A DNA stretch of 64,000 bases from Comamonadaceae bacterium (GTDB lineage Bacteria > Pseudomonadota > Gammaproteobacteria > Burkholderiales > Burkholderiaceae_C). Both the position numbers and the translations under genes were made by a program. Where the stretch lies: the NCBI GenBank assembly GCA_027484575.1, contig JAIXSQ010000011.1, forward strand, positions 124,001 to 188,000, read 5' to 3'. Shown here in pieces: positions 50,690 to 59,478 of this stretch; the first letter of the stretch is position 1; each line of letters starts with the position of its first letter. A model generated the notes under the pieces. It was given only the letters and a program-made list of their open reading frames with translations, had not been told where the DNA came from and did no database searches.

Positions 50690-51076
50690 ATGGCTTACTC
50701 CGACAAGGTCGTTGACCACTACGAGAACCCGCGCAACGTCGGCTCCTTCGACAAGGGCGACGAGACCGTGGGCACCGGCATGGTGGGCGCGCCCGCCTGC
50801 GGCGACGTGATGAAGCTGCAGATCAAGGTCAACCCGGCCACCGGCGTGATCGAGGACGCCCGCTTCAAGACCTACGGCTGCGGCTCGGCCATCGCCTCCA
50901 GCTCGCTCGTGACCGAGTGGGTCAAGGGCAAGACGCTGGACGAGGCCGCCGCGCTGAAGAACAGCCAGATCGCCGAGGAACTGGCGCTGCCCCCGGTCAA
51001 GATCCACTGCTCGATCCTGGCCGAGGACGCGATCAAGGCCGCGGTCGAGGACTACAAGAAGAAGCACGCGCATTGA
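50690..51076 (+). CDS. iscU: Iron-sulfur scaffold protein IscU
   Basis: The 128-residue scaffold builds [2Fe-2S] and [4Fe-4S] clusters. Assembly residues are present: Cys37 and Asp39 in GAPACGDVM, the Cys in [12 protein letters not shown], and the Cys in [11 protein letters not shown]. The LPPVK motif recognised by the chaperone HscA precedes that last Cys. Operon position between iscS and iscA is standard. Confidence 0.97.
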   Translation: MAYSDKVVDHYENPRNVGSFDKGDETVGTGMVGAPACGDVMKLQIKVNPATGVIEDARFKTYGCGSAIASSSLVTEWVKGKTLDEAAALKNSQIAEELALPPVKIHCSILAEDAIKAAVEDYKKKHAH

Positions 51077-51081
51077 ATCCG

Positions 51082-51405
51082 ATGGCAGTCACCCTGACCG
51101 AGGCCGCTGCACGCCACGTCACCCGCTACCTGTCCAAGCGCGGGCGGGGCTACGGCGTGCGGCTGGGCGTCAAGACCACCGGTTGCTCGGGCCTGGCCTA
51201 CAAGCTCGAGTACGTGGACGAGCCGGCGCCCGAGGACATCGTGTTCGAGAACCACGGCGTCAAGGTGCTGGTCGACCCCAAGAGCCTGGCCTACATCGAG
51301 GGCACCGAGCTCGACTTCGTGCGCGAGGGCCTGAACGAGGGCTTCAAGTTCAACAACCCGAACGAGCGCGACCGCTGCGGATGCGGCGAGTCGTTCCGGG
51401 TGTGA
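51082..51405 (+). CDS. iscA: A-type iron-sulfur carrier IscA
   Basis: The 107-residue carrier hands clusters to target enzymes, mainly for [4Fe-4S] maturation. Its three ligands are at the canonical places: Cys35 (TTGCSGLAY), Cys99 and Cys101 (DRCGCGESF). It starts five bases after iscU and its TGA overlaps the GTG of hscB. Confidence 0.96.
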   Translation: MAVTLTEAAARHVTRYLSKRGRGYGVRLGVKTTGCSGLAYKLEYVDEPAPEDIVFENHGVKVLVDPKSLAYIEGTELDFVREGLNEGFKFNNPNERDRCGCGESFRV

Positions 51406-51920
51406 ACCTCCAGGACGACGACTTCACGCTGTTCGGCCTGCCTGCCCTCCAGGCGCAGGACCGCGCGGCCATCGACGCTTGCTGGAAGGACCTGCAGCGC
51501 CAGGCCCACCCCGACCGTTTCGCCGCCCAGGGCGCCGCCGCCCAGCGGGTGGCGATGCAGTGGTCGGTGCGGATCAACGAAGCCCACCAGCGCCTGCGCG
51601 ACCCGCTGCGCCGCGCTGCCTACCTGTGCGAACTGCGTGGCGCCCCCATCGACGCCGAACGCAACACCGCCATGCCGGCCGAGTTCCTGATGCAGCAGAT
51701 GGAGTGGCGCGAGCAGCTCGACGAGGCCGGCGACGCGGCCGCGCTCGACGTGCTGTCCGGCCAGCTGCAGGCCGCGCGCCGCGAGCGCCTGGCCGAGGTC
51801 GAGCGGCTGCTCGACCAGGCCGGCGATGCGCCTGCCGCGGCAGGGCAGGTGCGGGCACTGATGTTCATCGAGAAGTTCGCCCACGACGTCGAGCGGCGCA
51901 TCGACCAACTGGGACAATAA
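51402..51920 (+). CDS. hscB: Co-chaperone HscB (J-domain protein)
   Basis: The 172-residue protein brings IscU to HscA. The J-domain carries His36-Pro37-Asp38 ([10 protein letters not shown]), and the carboxyl three-helix part with [19 protein letters not shown] binds IscU. The start is GTG inside the iscA stop (GTGA), which implies coupled translation. Confidence 0.95.
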   Translation: MNLQDDDFTLFGLPALQAQDRAAIDACWKDLQRQAHPDRFAAQGAAAQRVAMQWSVRINEAHQRLRDPLRRAAYLCELRGAPIDAERNTAMPAEFLMQQMEWREQLDEAGDAAALDVLSGQLQAARRERLAEVERLLDQAGDAPAAAGQVRALMFIEKFAHDVERRIDQLGQ

Positions 51921-51926
51921 GGACCC

Positions 51927-53783
51927 ATGGCCCTCCTGCAAATCTCGGAGCCTGGACAGGCGCCGGATCCCCACCAGCGGCGCATCGCCGTCGGCATCGA
52001 CCTGGGCACCACGCACTCGCTCGTGGCCGCCGTGCGCAGCGGCGTCGCCGAGTGCCTGCCCGATGCGCAAGGCCGCGTGCTGCTGCCCTCGGTCGTGCGC
52101 TACACCGAAGGCGGCGGCCGCCAGATCGGCCACGAGGCCCAGGCCGCCCAGGCGACCGACCCGCAGAACACCATCGCCTCGGCCAAGCGCTTCATGGGCC
52201 GCGGGCTGGCCGACGTCGCCGATCCCGGCAAGCTGCCCTACAGCTTCGTGGACCAGCCGGGCATGGTGGCCCTGCGCACCCGCGCCGGCGACAAGTCGCC
52301 GGTGGAGATCAGCGCCGAGATCCTGGCCACGCTGCGCTTCCGGGCCGAGGACACCTTCGTCGACGACCTGTACGGCGCCGTGATCACCGTGCCGGCCTAC
52401 TTCGACGATGCGCAGCGCCAGGCCACCAAGGACGCGGCGCAGCTGGCCGGCCTGAAGGTGCTGCGCCTGATCAACGAGCCCACTGCCGCCGCCATCGCCT
52501 ACGGCCTGGACAACGGCAGCGAGGGCCTGTACGCGGTCTACGACCTGGGCGGCGGCACCTTCGACATCTCCGTGCTGCGGCTGGCCCGCGGCGTGTTCGA
52601 GGTCATCGCCACCGGCGGCGACTCGGCCCTGGGCGGCGACGACTGGGACCGCGCGCTCGCCGCGTGGCTGCTGCAGCGCGCCGGCGTCGAGGCGGTCAGC
52701 CCGTCCGACAAGGCGGCGGTGCAGATGGCGGCGCGCGCGGCGAAGGAGCGGCTGACCGACGCCGACGCCACCGAGGCCGAGCTGCCCCTGGCCTCCGGGA
52801 CGGTGCGCGTGGCCGTCACCCGCGCCGATTTCGAGCAGGTCACCCACGACCTGCTGCAGCGCACCCTGGCCGCCGTGCGCAAGGCTTTGCGCGACGCCAA
52901 GCTCGGCCGCGACGAGGTGCAGGGCGTGGTGCTGGTGGGCGGCTCCACCCGCATGCCGCAGGTGCGGCGCGCGGTGGGCGAGTTCTTCGGCCGCGAGCCG
53001 CTGGTCAACCTCAACCCCGACGAGGTGGTGGCCCTGGGCGCCGCCATCCAGGCCAACCAGCTGGCCGGCAACGACGCCAGCGGCGACCTGCTGCTGCTGG
53101 ACGTGATCCCGCTGTCCCTGGGCATCGAGACCATGGGCGGGCTGGTCGAGCGCATCGTGCCGCGCAACGAGACCATCCCGACCGCCAAGGCGCAGGACTT
53201 CACCACCTACAAGGACGGCCAGACCGCGATGGCGCTGCACGTGGTGCAGGGCGAGCGCGACCTGGTGCAGGACTGCCGCAGCCTGGCGCGCTTCGAGCTG
53301 CGCGGCATCCCGCCGATGGCGGCCGGCGCGGCCCGCATCCGCGTGACCTTCACGGTCGACGCCGACGGCCTGCTGTCGGTCAGCGCCCGCGAGCAGGGCA
53401 GCGGCGTCGAGGCCCGCATCGACGTCAAGCCCTCGTACGGGCTGAGCGACGAGCAGGTCGCGCGCATGCTGCAGGAGGGCTTCGCCACGGCGCAGCAGGA
53501 CATGCAGGCGCGCGCGCTGGCCGAGGCCAAGCTCGAAGCGGACCGCATGCTGCTGGCCACGCAGTCGGCGCTCGACGCCGACGGCCGCCTGCTGCAGGCC
53601 GGGGAACGCGCCGCGATCGACCAGCTGATGGCCGCGCTGCGCGAGGCCGCCACCGGCGCCGATGCGGCCACCATCGAGGCCGCCACCGAAGCCCTGGCCA
53701 AGGGCACCGAGGCCTTCGCGGCCCAGCGCATGAACGAGAGCATCCGCCACGCCTTGGCGGGTCGCAACGTGGAGACGATCTGA
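51927..53783 (+). CDS. hscA: Hsp70-type chaperone HscA
   Basis: The 618-residue ATPase helps release clusters from IscU. The amino ATPase domain has [36 protein letters not shown] and [14 protein letters not shown]; the substrate-binding domain follows from about residue 390 ([14 protein letters not shown]). It binds the LPPVK motif of IscU. Six bases after hscB. Confidence 0.96.
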   Translation: MALLQISEPGQAPDPHQRRIAVGIDLGTTHSLVAAVRSGVAECLPDAQGRVLLPSVVRYTEGGGRQIGHEAQAAQATDPQNTIASAKRFMGRGLADVADPGKLPYSFVDQPGMVALRTRAGDKSPVEISAEILATLRFRAEDTFVDDLYGAVITVPAYFDDAQRQATKDAAQLAGLKVLRLINEPTAAAIAYGLDNGSEGLYAVYDLGGGTFDISVLRLARGVFEVIATGGDSALGGDDWDRALAAWLLQRAGVEAVSPSDKAAVQMAARAAKERLTDADATEAELPLASGTVRVAVTRADFEQVTHDLLQRTLAAVRKALRDAKLGRDEVQGVVLVGGSTRMPQVRRAVGEFFGREPLVNLNPDEVVALGAAIQANQLAGNDASGDLLLLDVIPLSLGIETMGGLVERIVPRNETIPTAKAQDFTTYKDGQTAMALHVVQGERDLVQDCRSLARFELRGIPPMAAGAARIRVTFTVDADGLLSVSAREQGSGVEARIDVKPSYGLSDEQVARMLQEGFATAQQDMQARALAEAKLEADRMLLATQSALDADGRLLQAGERAAIDQLMAALREAATGADAATIEAATEALAKGTEAFAAQRMNESIRHALAGRNVETI

Positions 53784-53784
53784 C

Positions 53785-54123
53785 GTGACGGTGATCCGCA
53801 TCCTGCCCCATCCCGAGTTCTGCCCCGACGGCGCCCAGGTCGAGGCGCCCGCGGGCACCTCGATCTGCGAGGCGCTGCTGGACAACGGCATCAAGATCGA
53901 GCACGCCTGCGACATGAGCTGCGCCTGCACCACCTGCCACGTGGTGGTGCGCGAGGGCTATGCCTCGCTGAACGAGGCCGACGAGAACGAGGAGGACCTG
54001 CTGGACCGGGCCTGGGGCCTGGAGCCGCAGTCGCGCCTGTCGTGCCAGGCCTTCGTCGGCCAGCAGCCGCTGGTGGTGGAGATCCCGCGCTACTCCATCA
54101 ACCACGCGCGCGAGAACCACTGA
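53785..54123 (+). CDS. fdx: ISC-type [2Fe-2S] ferredoxin
   Basis: The 112-residue adrenodoxin-like ferredoxin supplies electrons for cluster assembly. Ligands are Cys42, Cys48 and Cys51 (ACDMSCACTTCHVV) and a Cys near 87 (SRLSCQAF). The extra Cys46 is also usual in this family. It starts at GTG one base after hscA and ends the visible isc operon; no iscX follows. Confidence 0.96.
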   Translation: MTVIRILPHPEFCPDGAQVEAPAGTSICEALLDNGIKIEHACDMSCACTTCHVVVREGYASLNEADENEEDLLDRAWGLEPQSRLSCQAFVGQQPLVVEIPRYSINHARENH

Positions 54124-54157
54124 CGTCGCCGCACCGGCCCGCGCGGCCCGTGCGCCT

Positions 54158-54910
54158 TCAGGCGATCGAGTAGCCGCCGTCCACCGGGATCGCGGTGCCG
54201 GTCACGAAGTCCGAGGCCGCGCTGGCCAGGAACACCGCGATGCCGCCCAGGTCCTGCGGCCGTCCCCAGCGCGCCGCCGGCGTGCGGGCCAGCACCCGCT
54301 CGTTCAGGCCCGGCACCTGCTCGCGGGCGCCGCGGGTCAGGGCGGTGTCGATCCAGCCGGGCAGGATCGCGTTGCACTGGATCAGGTCCGGCGCCCAGCC
54401 GGTGGCGATCGCACGGGTGAACTGCACGATCCCGCCCTTGCTCGCGCCGTAGGCCGCCGCGTAGGGCGCGCCGAACAGCGACATCATCGAGCCCACGTTG
54501 ATCACCTTGCCGCCCTGGCGGCGCAGCAGCGGGTGCGCGGCGCGGCAGCACAGGAAGGCGCCGGTGAGGTTGGCATCCATGACCTGGTGCCATTCGCCCA
54601 GCGACAGGTCCTGCACCTGCTTGCGCACCGTGATGCCGGCGTTGTTGACCAGCACGTGCAGCGCGCCGTGGCGCTGCTCCACGGTGTTGAACAGGCGGCC
54701 CACCTGCGCCTCGTCGGACACGTCGGCCTCGATCGCGTCGGCCCGCAGGCCCTCGGCCACCAGGGCCTGCACCGCCGCCTCGGACTTGGCCGCGTCGCGC
54801 CCGGCCAGCACCACCGTCGCCCCGGCCTGCGCCAGCGCCCGGGCCATGCCCAGGCCGATGCCGCCGTTGCCGCCGGTGACCAATGCCACCTTTCCCGTCA
54901 AATCGAACAT
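54158..54910 (-). CDS. Short-chain dehydrogenase/reductase
   Basis: The 250-residue NAD(P)-dependent oxidoreductase has the cofactor loop VTGGNGGIGLG, NNAG, the catalytic Ser in VGSMMSLFG and the YGASKGG motif with Tyr and Lys. PGWIDTALT and the closing VTGTAIPVDGGYSIA are standard. It resembles gluconate/2-deoxygluconate dehydrogenases (KduD-like), but substrate specificity cannot be read. It is convergent with fdx and diverges from dnaQ. Confidence 0.87.
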   Translation of the reverse strand: MFDLTGKVALVTGGNGGIGLGMARALAQAGATVVLAGRDAAKSEAAVQALVAEGLRADAIEADVSDEAQVGRLFNTVEQRHGALHVLVNNAGITVRKQVQDLSLGEWHQVMDANLTGAFLCCRAAHPLLRRQGGKVINVGSMMSLFGAPYAAAYGASKGGIVQFTRAIATGWAPDLIQCNAILPGWIDTALTRGAREQVPGLNERVLARTPAARWGRPQDLGGIAVFLASAASDFVTGTAIPVDGGYSIA

Positions 54911-54953
54911 GCCGTCTCCTCCGTGGTCGAGCCGGCAAGGATAATCCGCGCCC

Positions 54954-55682
54954 ATGCGCCAGATCGTCCTCGACACCGAAACCACCGGCCTGTCCGCCGA
55001 AGCCGGCGACCGCATCATCGAGATCGGCTGCGTCGAACTCGTGGCCCGCAAGCTGACCGGCCACAACAAGCACTGGTACCTGAACCCCGAGCGCGACAGC
55101 CACGAGGACGCGCTGAAGGTGCACGGCATCAGCAACGAGTTCCTCAAGGACAAGCCCAAGTTCGCCGCCGTGGTCGACGAGCTGCTCGACTACCTGCACG
55201 GCGCCGAGGTCATCATCCACAACGCCGCGTTCGACGTGGGCTTCCTGAACAAGGAACTCGAACTGGCGGGCCGGCCGCCGCTGCGCAAGGTGGTGGGCAG
55301 CATCACCGACACGCTGGCGATGGCCAAGGAGATGTTCCCGGGCAAGCGCAACTCGCTGGACGCGCTGTGCGACCGCCTGGGCGTGGACAACTCGGGCCGC
55401 ACGCTGCACGGCGCGCTGCTCGACGCCGAACTGCTGGCCGACGTCTACATCAACATGACGCGCGGCCAGGAGGCCCTGGCGATCGACGCGCTGCCCACCG
55501 ACACGGTCTCGGCGATCCAGACCCGCGTCGACCTGCGCCAGTTCACGCTGCCCGTGCTCACCGCCAGCGACCAGGAGGCCGCGGCGCACGAGGAGGTGCT
55601 GGCGCAGTTGGACAAGGCCAGTGGCGGCAAGACGCTGTGGCGGTCGCTGCCCAGCGCGGCAGGTGGAATTTCTGTGGCATAA
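54954..55682 (+). CDS. dnaQ: DNA polymerase III epsilon subunit (3'-5' proofreading exonuclease)
   Basis: The 242-residue DEDDh exonuclease edits replication errors. Exo I is LDTETTGL (Asp-Glu), Exo II HNAAFDVGFLN and Exo III HGALLDAELLADVYINM. The carboxyl tail of about 60 residues binds the polymerase alpha subunit. It diverges from the SDR gene and is followed by tRNA-Val. Confidence 0.96.
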   Translation: MRQIVLDTETTGLSAEAGDRIIEIGCVELVARKLTGHNKHWYLNPERDSHEDALKVHGISNEFLKDKPKFAAVVDELLDYLHGAEVIIHNAAFDVGFLNKELELAGRPPLRKVVGSITDTLAMAKEMFPGKRNSLDALCDRLGVDNSGRTLHGALLDAELLADVYINMTRGQEALAIDALPTDTVSAIQTRVDLRQFTLPVLTASDQEAAAHEEVLAQLDKASGGKTLWRSLPSAAGGISVA

Positions 55683-55732
55683 TCGCGGGCTTCCGAGGGA
55701 CGAGGCAACCGAGTTGCAACGTTCCGCGTGAC

Positions 55733-55807
55733 GGGTGATTAGCTCAGCGGTAGAGCACTGCCTTCACACGGCAGGGGTCGCAGGTTCAAACCCTGCATCA
55801 CCCACCA
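55733..55807 (+). tRNA. tRNA-Val (anticodon CAC)
   Basis: A full cloverleaf can be drawn: acceptor arms GGGTGAT/ATCACCC, D-arm GCTC-GAGC, anticodon stem CTGCC/GGCAG with loop TTCACAC, and T-arm GCAGG-TTCAAAC-CCTGC. The CCA end is encoded. The anticodon CAC reads GTG codons, which are abundant in this GC-rich genome. Confidence 0.97.
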
Positions 55808-55813
55808 GATCCA

Positions 55814-55836
55814 GAAGCCGGCCTCGTGCCGGCTTC
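55814..55836 (+). terminator. Terminator after tRNA-Val
   Basis: GAAGCCGGC and GCCGGCTTC form a perfect 9-bp stem with loop CTCGT, followed by GCCGTTTGTGG, six bases after the CCA end. Confidence 0.65.
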
Positions 55837-55875
55837 GCCGTTTGTGGCTCCATGTTCGTGGCTCCAGGAGGCGCG

Positions 55876-56991
55876 GTGGAACAGGTCGATGCGGTCGTGG
55901 TGGGAGCCGGCGCGGTGGGGCTGGCGGTCGGCCGCGCGCTGGCACAGGCCGGCCACGAGGTGGTGGTGGTCGAGGCGCAGCCCGCGATCGGGCAGGGGGT
56001 GAGCTCGCGCAACAGCGAGGTGATCCACGCCGGCCTGTACTACGCGCCGGGGTCCGCCAAGGCCCGCCTGTGCGTGCGGGGCAAGGAGCTGCTCTACGCG
56101 CTGTGCGCCAGCCACGGCGTGGACCACCGCCGCTGCGGCAAGTTCACGGTGGCCAACAGCGACGAGGAGGTCGAGGCGCTGCGCCGGCTGCAGGCGCGTG
56201 CCGCTGCCAACGGCGTGCCGGTCGAGTGGCTGGACGGCCCGCAGGCGCGCGCGCTGGAGCCGGCGCTGCGCTGCGATGCCGCGTTGCATTCGCCCAGCAC
56301 CGGCATCGTCGACAGCCACGGCTTCATGCTGGCGCTGCAGGCCGACCTCGAGCGCGCGGGCGGCATGGTGGCCCTGGCCTCGGCGGTCGACGGCGCGGTG
56401 CTGGGGCAGGGCGGCGGCGCGCACCTGCTGCGCCTGGCCGACGGCAGCGAACTGGCCTGCCGCCTGCTGGTCAACGCCGCCTCGCTGCATGCCTGCGCCC
56501 TGGCGCGGCGTTTCCAGGGACTCGACCCGCGCCACGTGCCGCGCGCCTGGTACGCCAAGGGCAACTACTACGCGCTGGCGGGGCGCGCGCCGTTCTCGCG
56601 GCTGGTCTATCCCGCCCCGGCCGACGCCTGGCTGGGCGTGCACCTGACGCTGGACCTGGGCGGGCAGGCGCGCTTCGGGCCCGACATCGAGTGGCTGGAC
56701 ATCGATGCGCCCGAGCAGATCGCGTGGCAGGTCGATCCGCGCCGCGCCGATGGTTTCTACGCCGAGGTGCGCCGCTACTGGCCGGACCTGCCGGACGGGA
56801 GCCTGCAGCCGGCCTACAGCGGCGTGCGGCCCAAGATCCACGGCCCGCACGAGCCCGCGGCCGATTTCCGCATCGACGGCCCGGCCGTACACGGCGTGCC
56901 CGGGCTGGTCAACCTGTTCGGGATCGAGTCGCCGGGCCTGACCAGCGCGATGGCCATTGCCGAGGACGTGGCCGCGCTGCTGGCCGCGTGA
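55876..56991 (+). CDS. FAD-dependent oxidoreductase, L-2-hydroxyglutarate oxidase-like
   Basis: The 371-residue DAO-fold flavoprotein opens with VVVGAGAVGLAVGRALAQAGHEVVVVEAQ and has QGVSSRNSEVIHAGLYY, typical of L-2-hydroxyglutarate dehydrogenase/oxidase (LhgO-like) proteins, as is the central YAKGNYYAL and closing FGIESPGLTSAMAIAEDVA. Such enzymes oxidise L-2-hydroxyglutarate formed by side reactions. GTG is the likely start: AGGAG lies five bases upstream, better than the ATG 24 bases before. Other 2-hydroxy acids are possible substrates. Confidence 0.86.
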   Translation: MEQVDAVVVGAGAVGLAVGRALAQAGHEVVVVEAQPAIGQGVSSRNSEVIHAGLYYAPGSAKARLCVRGKELLYALCASHGVDHRRCGKFTVANSDEEVEALRRLQARAAANGVPVEWLDGPQARALEPALRCDAALHSPSTGIVDSHGFMLALQADLERAGGMVALASAVDGAVLGQGGGAHLLRLADGSELACRLLVNAASLHACALARRFQGLDPRHVPRAWYAKGNYYALAGRAPFSRLVYPAPADAWLGVHLTLDLGGQARFGPDIEWLDIDAPEQIAWQVDPRRADGFYAEVRRYWPDLPDGSLQPAYSGVRPKIHGPHEPAADFRIDGPAVHGVPGLVNLFGIESPGLTSAMAIAEDVAALLAA

Positions 56992-56994
56992 CGG

Positions 56995-58044
56995 TCAGGC
57001 CATGGCGCGCGCGGCGCGCAGGGCCCGCGCCGCCTCGGTGACCAGCGCCGGTCCCTTGTAGATCAGTCCGGTGTAGATCTGCACCACGTCGGCGCCGGCG
57101 CGCAGCTTGGACACGGCGTCGGCGCCGCTGAGGATGCCGCCCACGCCGATGATCGGAAAGCCGCTTCCCAGGGCCGCGCGCAGCTGGGCGATCACGCGGT
57201 TGCTGGCCTGCAGCACCGGCGCGCCGCTCAGGCCGCCGGCCTCCTGCGCGTGCGGCAGCCCCTGGACCGCGTCGCGCGCGACCGTGGTGTTGGTCGCCAC
57301 CACGCCGTCCATGCCGTGCCGGCGCAGCGTGGCCGCGATCAGCGCGACCTGCGCCTCGTCCAGGTCGGGCGCGATCTTGACGAACACCGGCACCCGGCGC
57401 CCGTGCTCGCGCGCGAGCGCCTCGCGCCGTTGCGCGATGGCGTCCAGCAGGGCGTCCAGCGCCTCGTCGCTCTGCAGGGCCCGCAGGTTCTTGGTGTTCG
57501 GGCTGGAGATGTTCACCGTCACGTAGTCGGCATGGGGGTACACGCCGGCCAGCCCGAGCAGGTAGTCGTCGGTCGCCTGCTCGATCGGCGTGGCGGCGTT
57601 CTTGCCGATGTTCAGGCCCAGGATGCGGCCCTGCCGGCGGAAGGTGGCGCGCTGCACGTTGGCGACGAAGGCCTCCAGGCCGTCGTTGTTGAAGCCCAGG
57701 CGGTTGATCAGCGCGTCGGCCTGCGGCAGCCGGAACATGCGCGGCTTGGGGTTGCCGGGCTGCGGTTTCGGGGTGACGGTGCCCACCTCGACGAAGCCGA
57801 AGCCCATCGCGCCCAGGGCATCGATGCAGCGCGCGTTCTTGTCCAGGCCGGCGGCCAGGCCCACGCGGTTGGGAAAGCGCAGGCCCGCCAGCGTGACCGG
57901 GTCCTCGACCAGCGGCGCCCGCCATGCGGTGGCCAGCGGCGTGCCCTGCCAACGCGCCAGCGCCGACAGCGTGAGGTCGTGCGCGGCCTCCGGGTCGAGG
58001 CCGAACAGGAAGGGACGCGCGAGGGAATAGGGCAACAGGGGCAT
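56995..58044 (-). CDS. pyrD: Dihydroorotate dehydrogenase (quinone), class 2
   Basis: The 349-residue FMN enzyme oxidises dihydroorotate to orotate in pyrimidine synthesis, passing electrons to the quinone pool. The amino-terminal helical extension (residues 1-40) attaches to the membrane and marks class 2. [14 protein letters not shown] holds the catalytic Ser, and [28 protein letters not shown] binds FMN. It is convergent with the oxidase gene and diverges from rpiA with a 35-base gap. Confidence 0.96.
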   Translation of the reverse strand: MPLLPYSLARPFLFGLDPEAAHDLTLSALARWQGTPLATAWRAPLVEDPVTLAGLRFPNRVGLAAGLDKNARCIDALGAMGFGFVEVGTVTPKPQPGNPKPRMFRLPQADALINRLGFNNDGLEAFVANVQRATFRRQGRILGLNIGKNAATPIEQATDDYLLGLAGVYPHADYVTVNISSPNTKNLRALQSDEALDALLDAIAQRREALAREHGRRVPVFVKIAPDLDEAQVALIAATLRRHGMDGVVATNTTVARDAVQGLPHAQEAGGLSGAPVLQASNRVIAQLRAALGSGFPIIGVGGILSGADAVSKLRAGADVVQIYTGLIYKGPALVTEAARALRAARAMA

Positions 58045-58079
58045 GGATAATCCGGGGCTTTGCAACCAGGGATTGTCGC

Positions 58080-58757
58080 GTGACGCAGGATGAACTGAAG
58101 ACGCTGGTCGGCCAGGCCGCACTGGCCCACGTGGTGCCCGGCGAGATCGTGGGTGTCGGCACCGGCTCCACGGTCAACAAGTTCATCGACGCACTGGCCG
58201 GCATGCGGGACCGCATCCCCGGTGCGGTCTCCAGCTCCGTCGCATCCACCGAGCGCCTGCGGGCGCTGGGCATCCGCGTGTTCGACGCGAACGAGGTGGG
58301 CGAGCTGGCGGTCTACATCGACGGCGCCGACGAGATCGACGGCCGCGGCTGCATGGTCAAGGGCGGTGGCGCCGCGCTCACGCGCGAGAAGATCGTCGCG
58401 GCGCAGTCGCGCCGCTTCGTGTGCATCGCCGACGAGAGCAAGCTGGTGCAGGCGTTGGGCCGCTTCCCGGTGCCCGTCGAGGTGATCCCCATGGCCACCG
58501 CGCACCTGGTGCGCCAGTTCGCGGCCCTGGGCGGCCAGGCCACCGTGCGGATGCAGGACGGCGCGCCGCTGGTGACCGACAACGGCCAGCACATCCTCGA
58601 CGTGGCCGGCCTGTCCATCGCGGATCCGCTGGCCTTCGAGTCCCAGGTCAACCAATGGCCGGGCGTGGTCACGGTGGGCGTGTTCGCGCACCAGAAGGCC
58701 GCCGTGTGCCTGCTGGGCACCGCGGCGGGCGTGCGCACGCTGGACTTCGGCGCCTGA
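58080..58757 (+). CDS. rpiA: Ribose-5-phosphate isomerase A
   Basis: The 225-residue enzyme interconverts ribose 5-phosphate and ribulose 5-phosphate. It has [15 protein letters not shown] (phosphate loop), YIDGADEID with the catalytic acid residues, [12 protein letters not shown] with the catalytic Lys, and DESKLV. The start is GTG (VTQDELK). It is a single gene with a short divergent gap to pyrD. Confidence 0.96.
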   Translation: MTQDELKTLVGQAALAHVVPGEIVGVGTGSTVNKFIDALAGMRDRIPGAVSSSVASTERLRALGIRVFDANEVGELAVYIDGADEIDGRGCMVKGGGAALTREKIVAAQSRRFVCIADESKLVQALGRFPVPVEVIPMATAHLVRQFAALGGQATVRMQDGAPLVTDNGQHILDVAGLSIADPLAFESQVNQWPGVVTVGVFAHQKAAVCLLGTAAGVRTLDFGA

Positions 58758-58793
58758 GGCCCCGCCGGGGCGCGCAGCCCCGGCAGCCTTGCC

Positions 58794-59447
58794 TCAGAAC
58801 TGGATACCGGCGGGGTTGCTGCCGCCGGCCGGGGCCGCGGGTGCGGCCGGCGCGGCGGCGGCCGCGGGCCGCGGGGGTGTGGCTGCCGTGGCAGGACGTG
58901 CCGGCGCTGCCGCCACCAGGGGCGTGGCCGCCGGCTGCCGGTAGCCGGGCGGCAGCTGCGAGGTCTGCGGGTAGCCGGCCGCGTTCAGGAACTGGGCCCA
59001 CTCGACTTCGGAGAAACCGGTGAGCACCTGGCCCCCGATGGTCACGGTGGGCACGTTGGCGCCGCCGGTCAGGCGCTGCAGCGCGGCGATGTCCTGTGGC
59101 GAGCTGACGGTCTTCTCGCTGTAGGGGATGCCCCGCGCCGCCAGGAAGTTGCGGCCGCCGGCGCAGGGGGCGCAATCGGCTCCCGTGTACAGCGTGACCG
59201 GGTAGCGGCTGGCCACCTGGCGCAGGTCGAAGGGCAGGGCGGCGCCACCGGGTTCGGCGCCGGACGCGCCACCCACGCCGGCCGGGGCGGCCTTCGCGCC
59301 GGGGTCGACCGGCGGCTTGTCGGAGAACGTGACCTTGCCGTCGGGGCCGACGATGCGAAAGACCTGCTGGGCCCCGGCGAGGCCGGCGGTGGCTGCGAGC
59401 AGCATGGCGAGCACGAGGCGGGGCAGGTGCACGGATGGGGCTGGCAT
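58794..59447 (-). CDS. Exported DUF4124-glutaredoxin fusion protein
   Basis: The 217-residue protein has a Sec leader (residues 1-26), a short DUF4124 domain (QVFRIVGPDGKVTFSDKPP), a linker, and a glutaredoxin-like domain from about residue 80 with the active site Cys92-Ala-Pro-Cys95, the cis-Pro loop NVPTVTIGG and TGFSEVEW. The end is Ala/Pro-rich. It probably handles disulphides or glutathione adducts in the periplasm. Glutaredoxins are normally cytoplasmic, so export is notable. AGGAGGAG precedes the ATG. Confidence 0.86.
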   Translation of the reverse strand: MPAPSVHLPRLVLAMLLAATAGLAGAQQVFRIVGPDGKVTFSDKPPVDPGAKAAPAGVGGASGAEPGGAALPFDLRQVASRYPVTLYTGADCAPCAGGRNFLAARGIPYSEKTVSSPQDIAALQRLTGGANVPTVTIGGQVLTGFSEVEWAQFLNAAGYPQTSQLPPGYRQPAATPLVAAAPARPATAATPPRPAAAAAPAAPAAPAGGSNPAGIQF

Positions 59448-59478
59448 GACTCCTCCTGGACAGACGACTGGCTTGAAC

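Noticed and set aside
55735..55875. Longer version of the FAD oxidoreductase starting inside tRNA-Val
   Set aside because: The extension is translated tRNA and terminator sequence. The GTG with AGGAG five bases upstream begins right at the FAD-binding strand.
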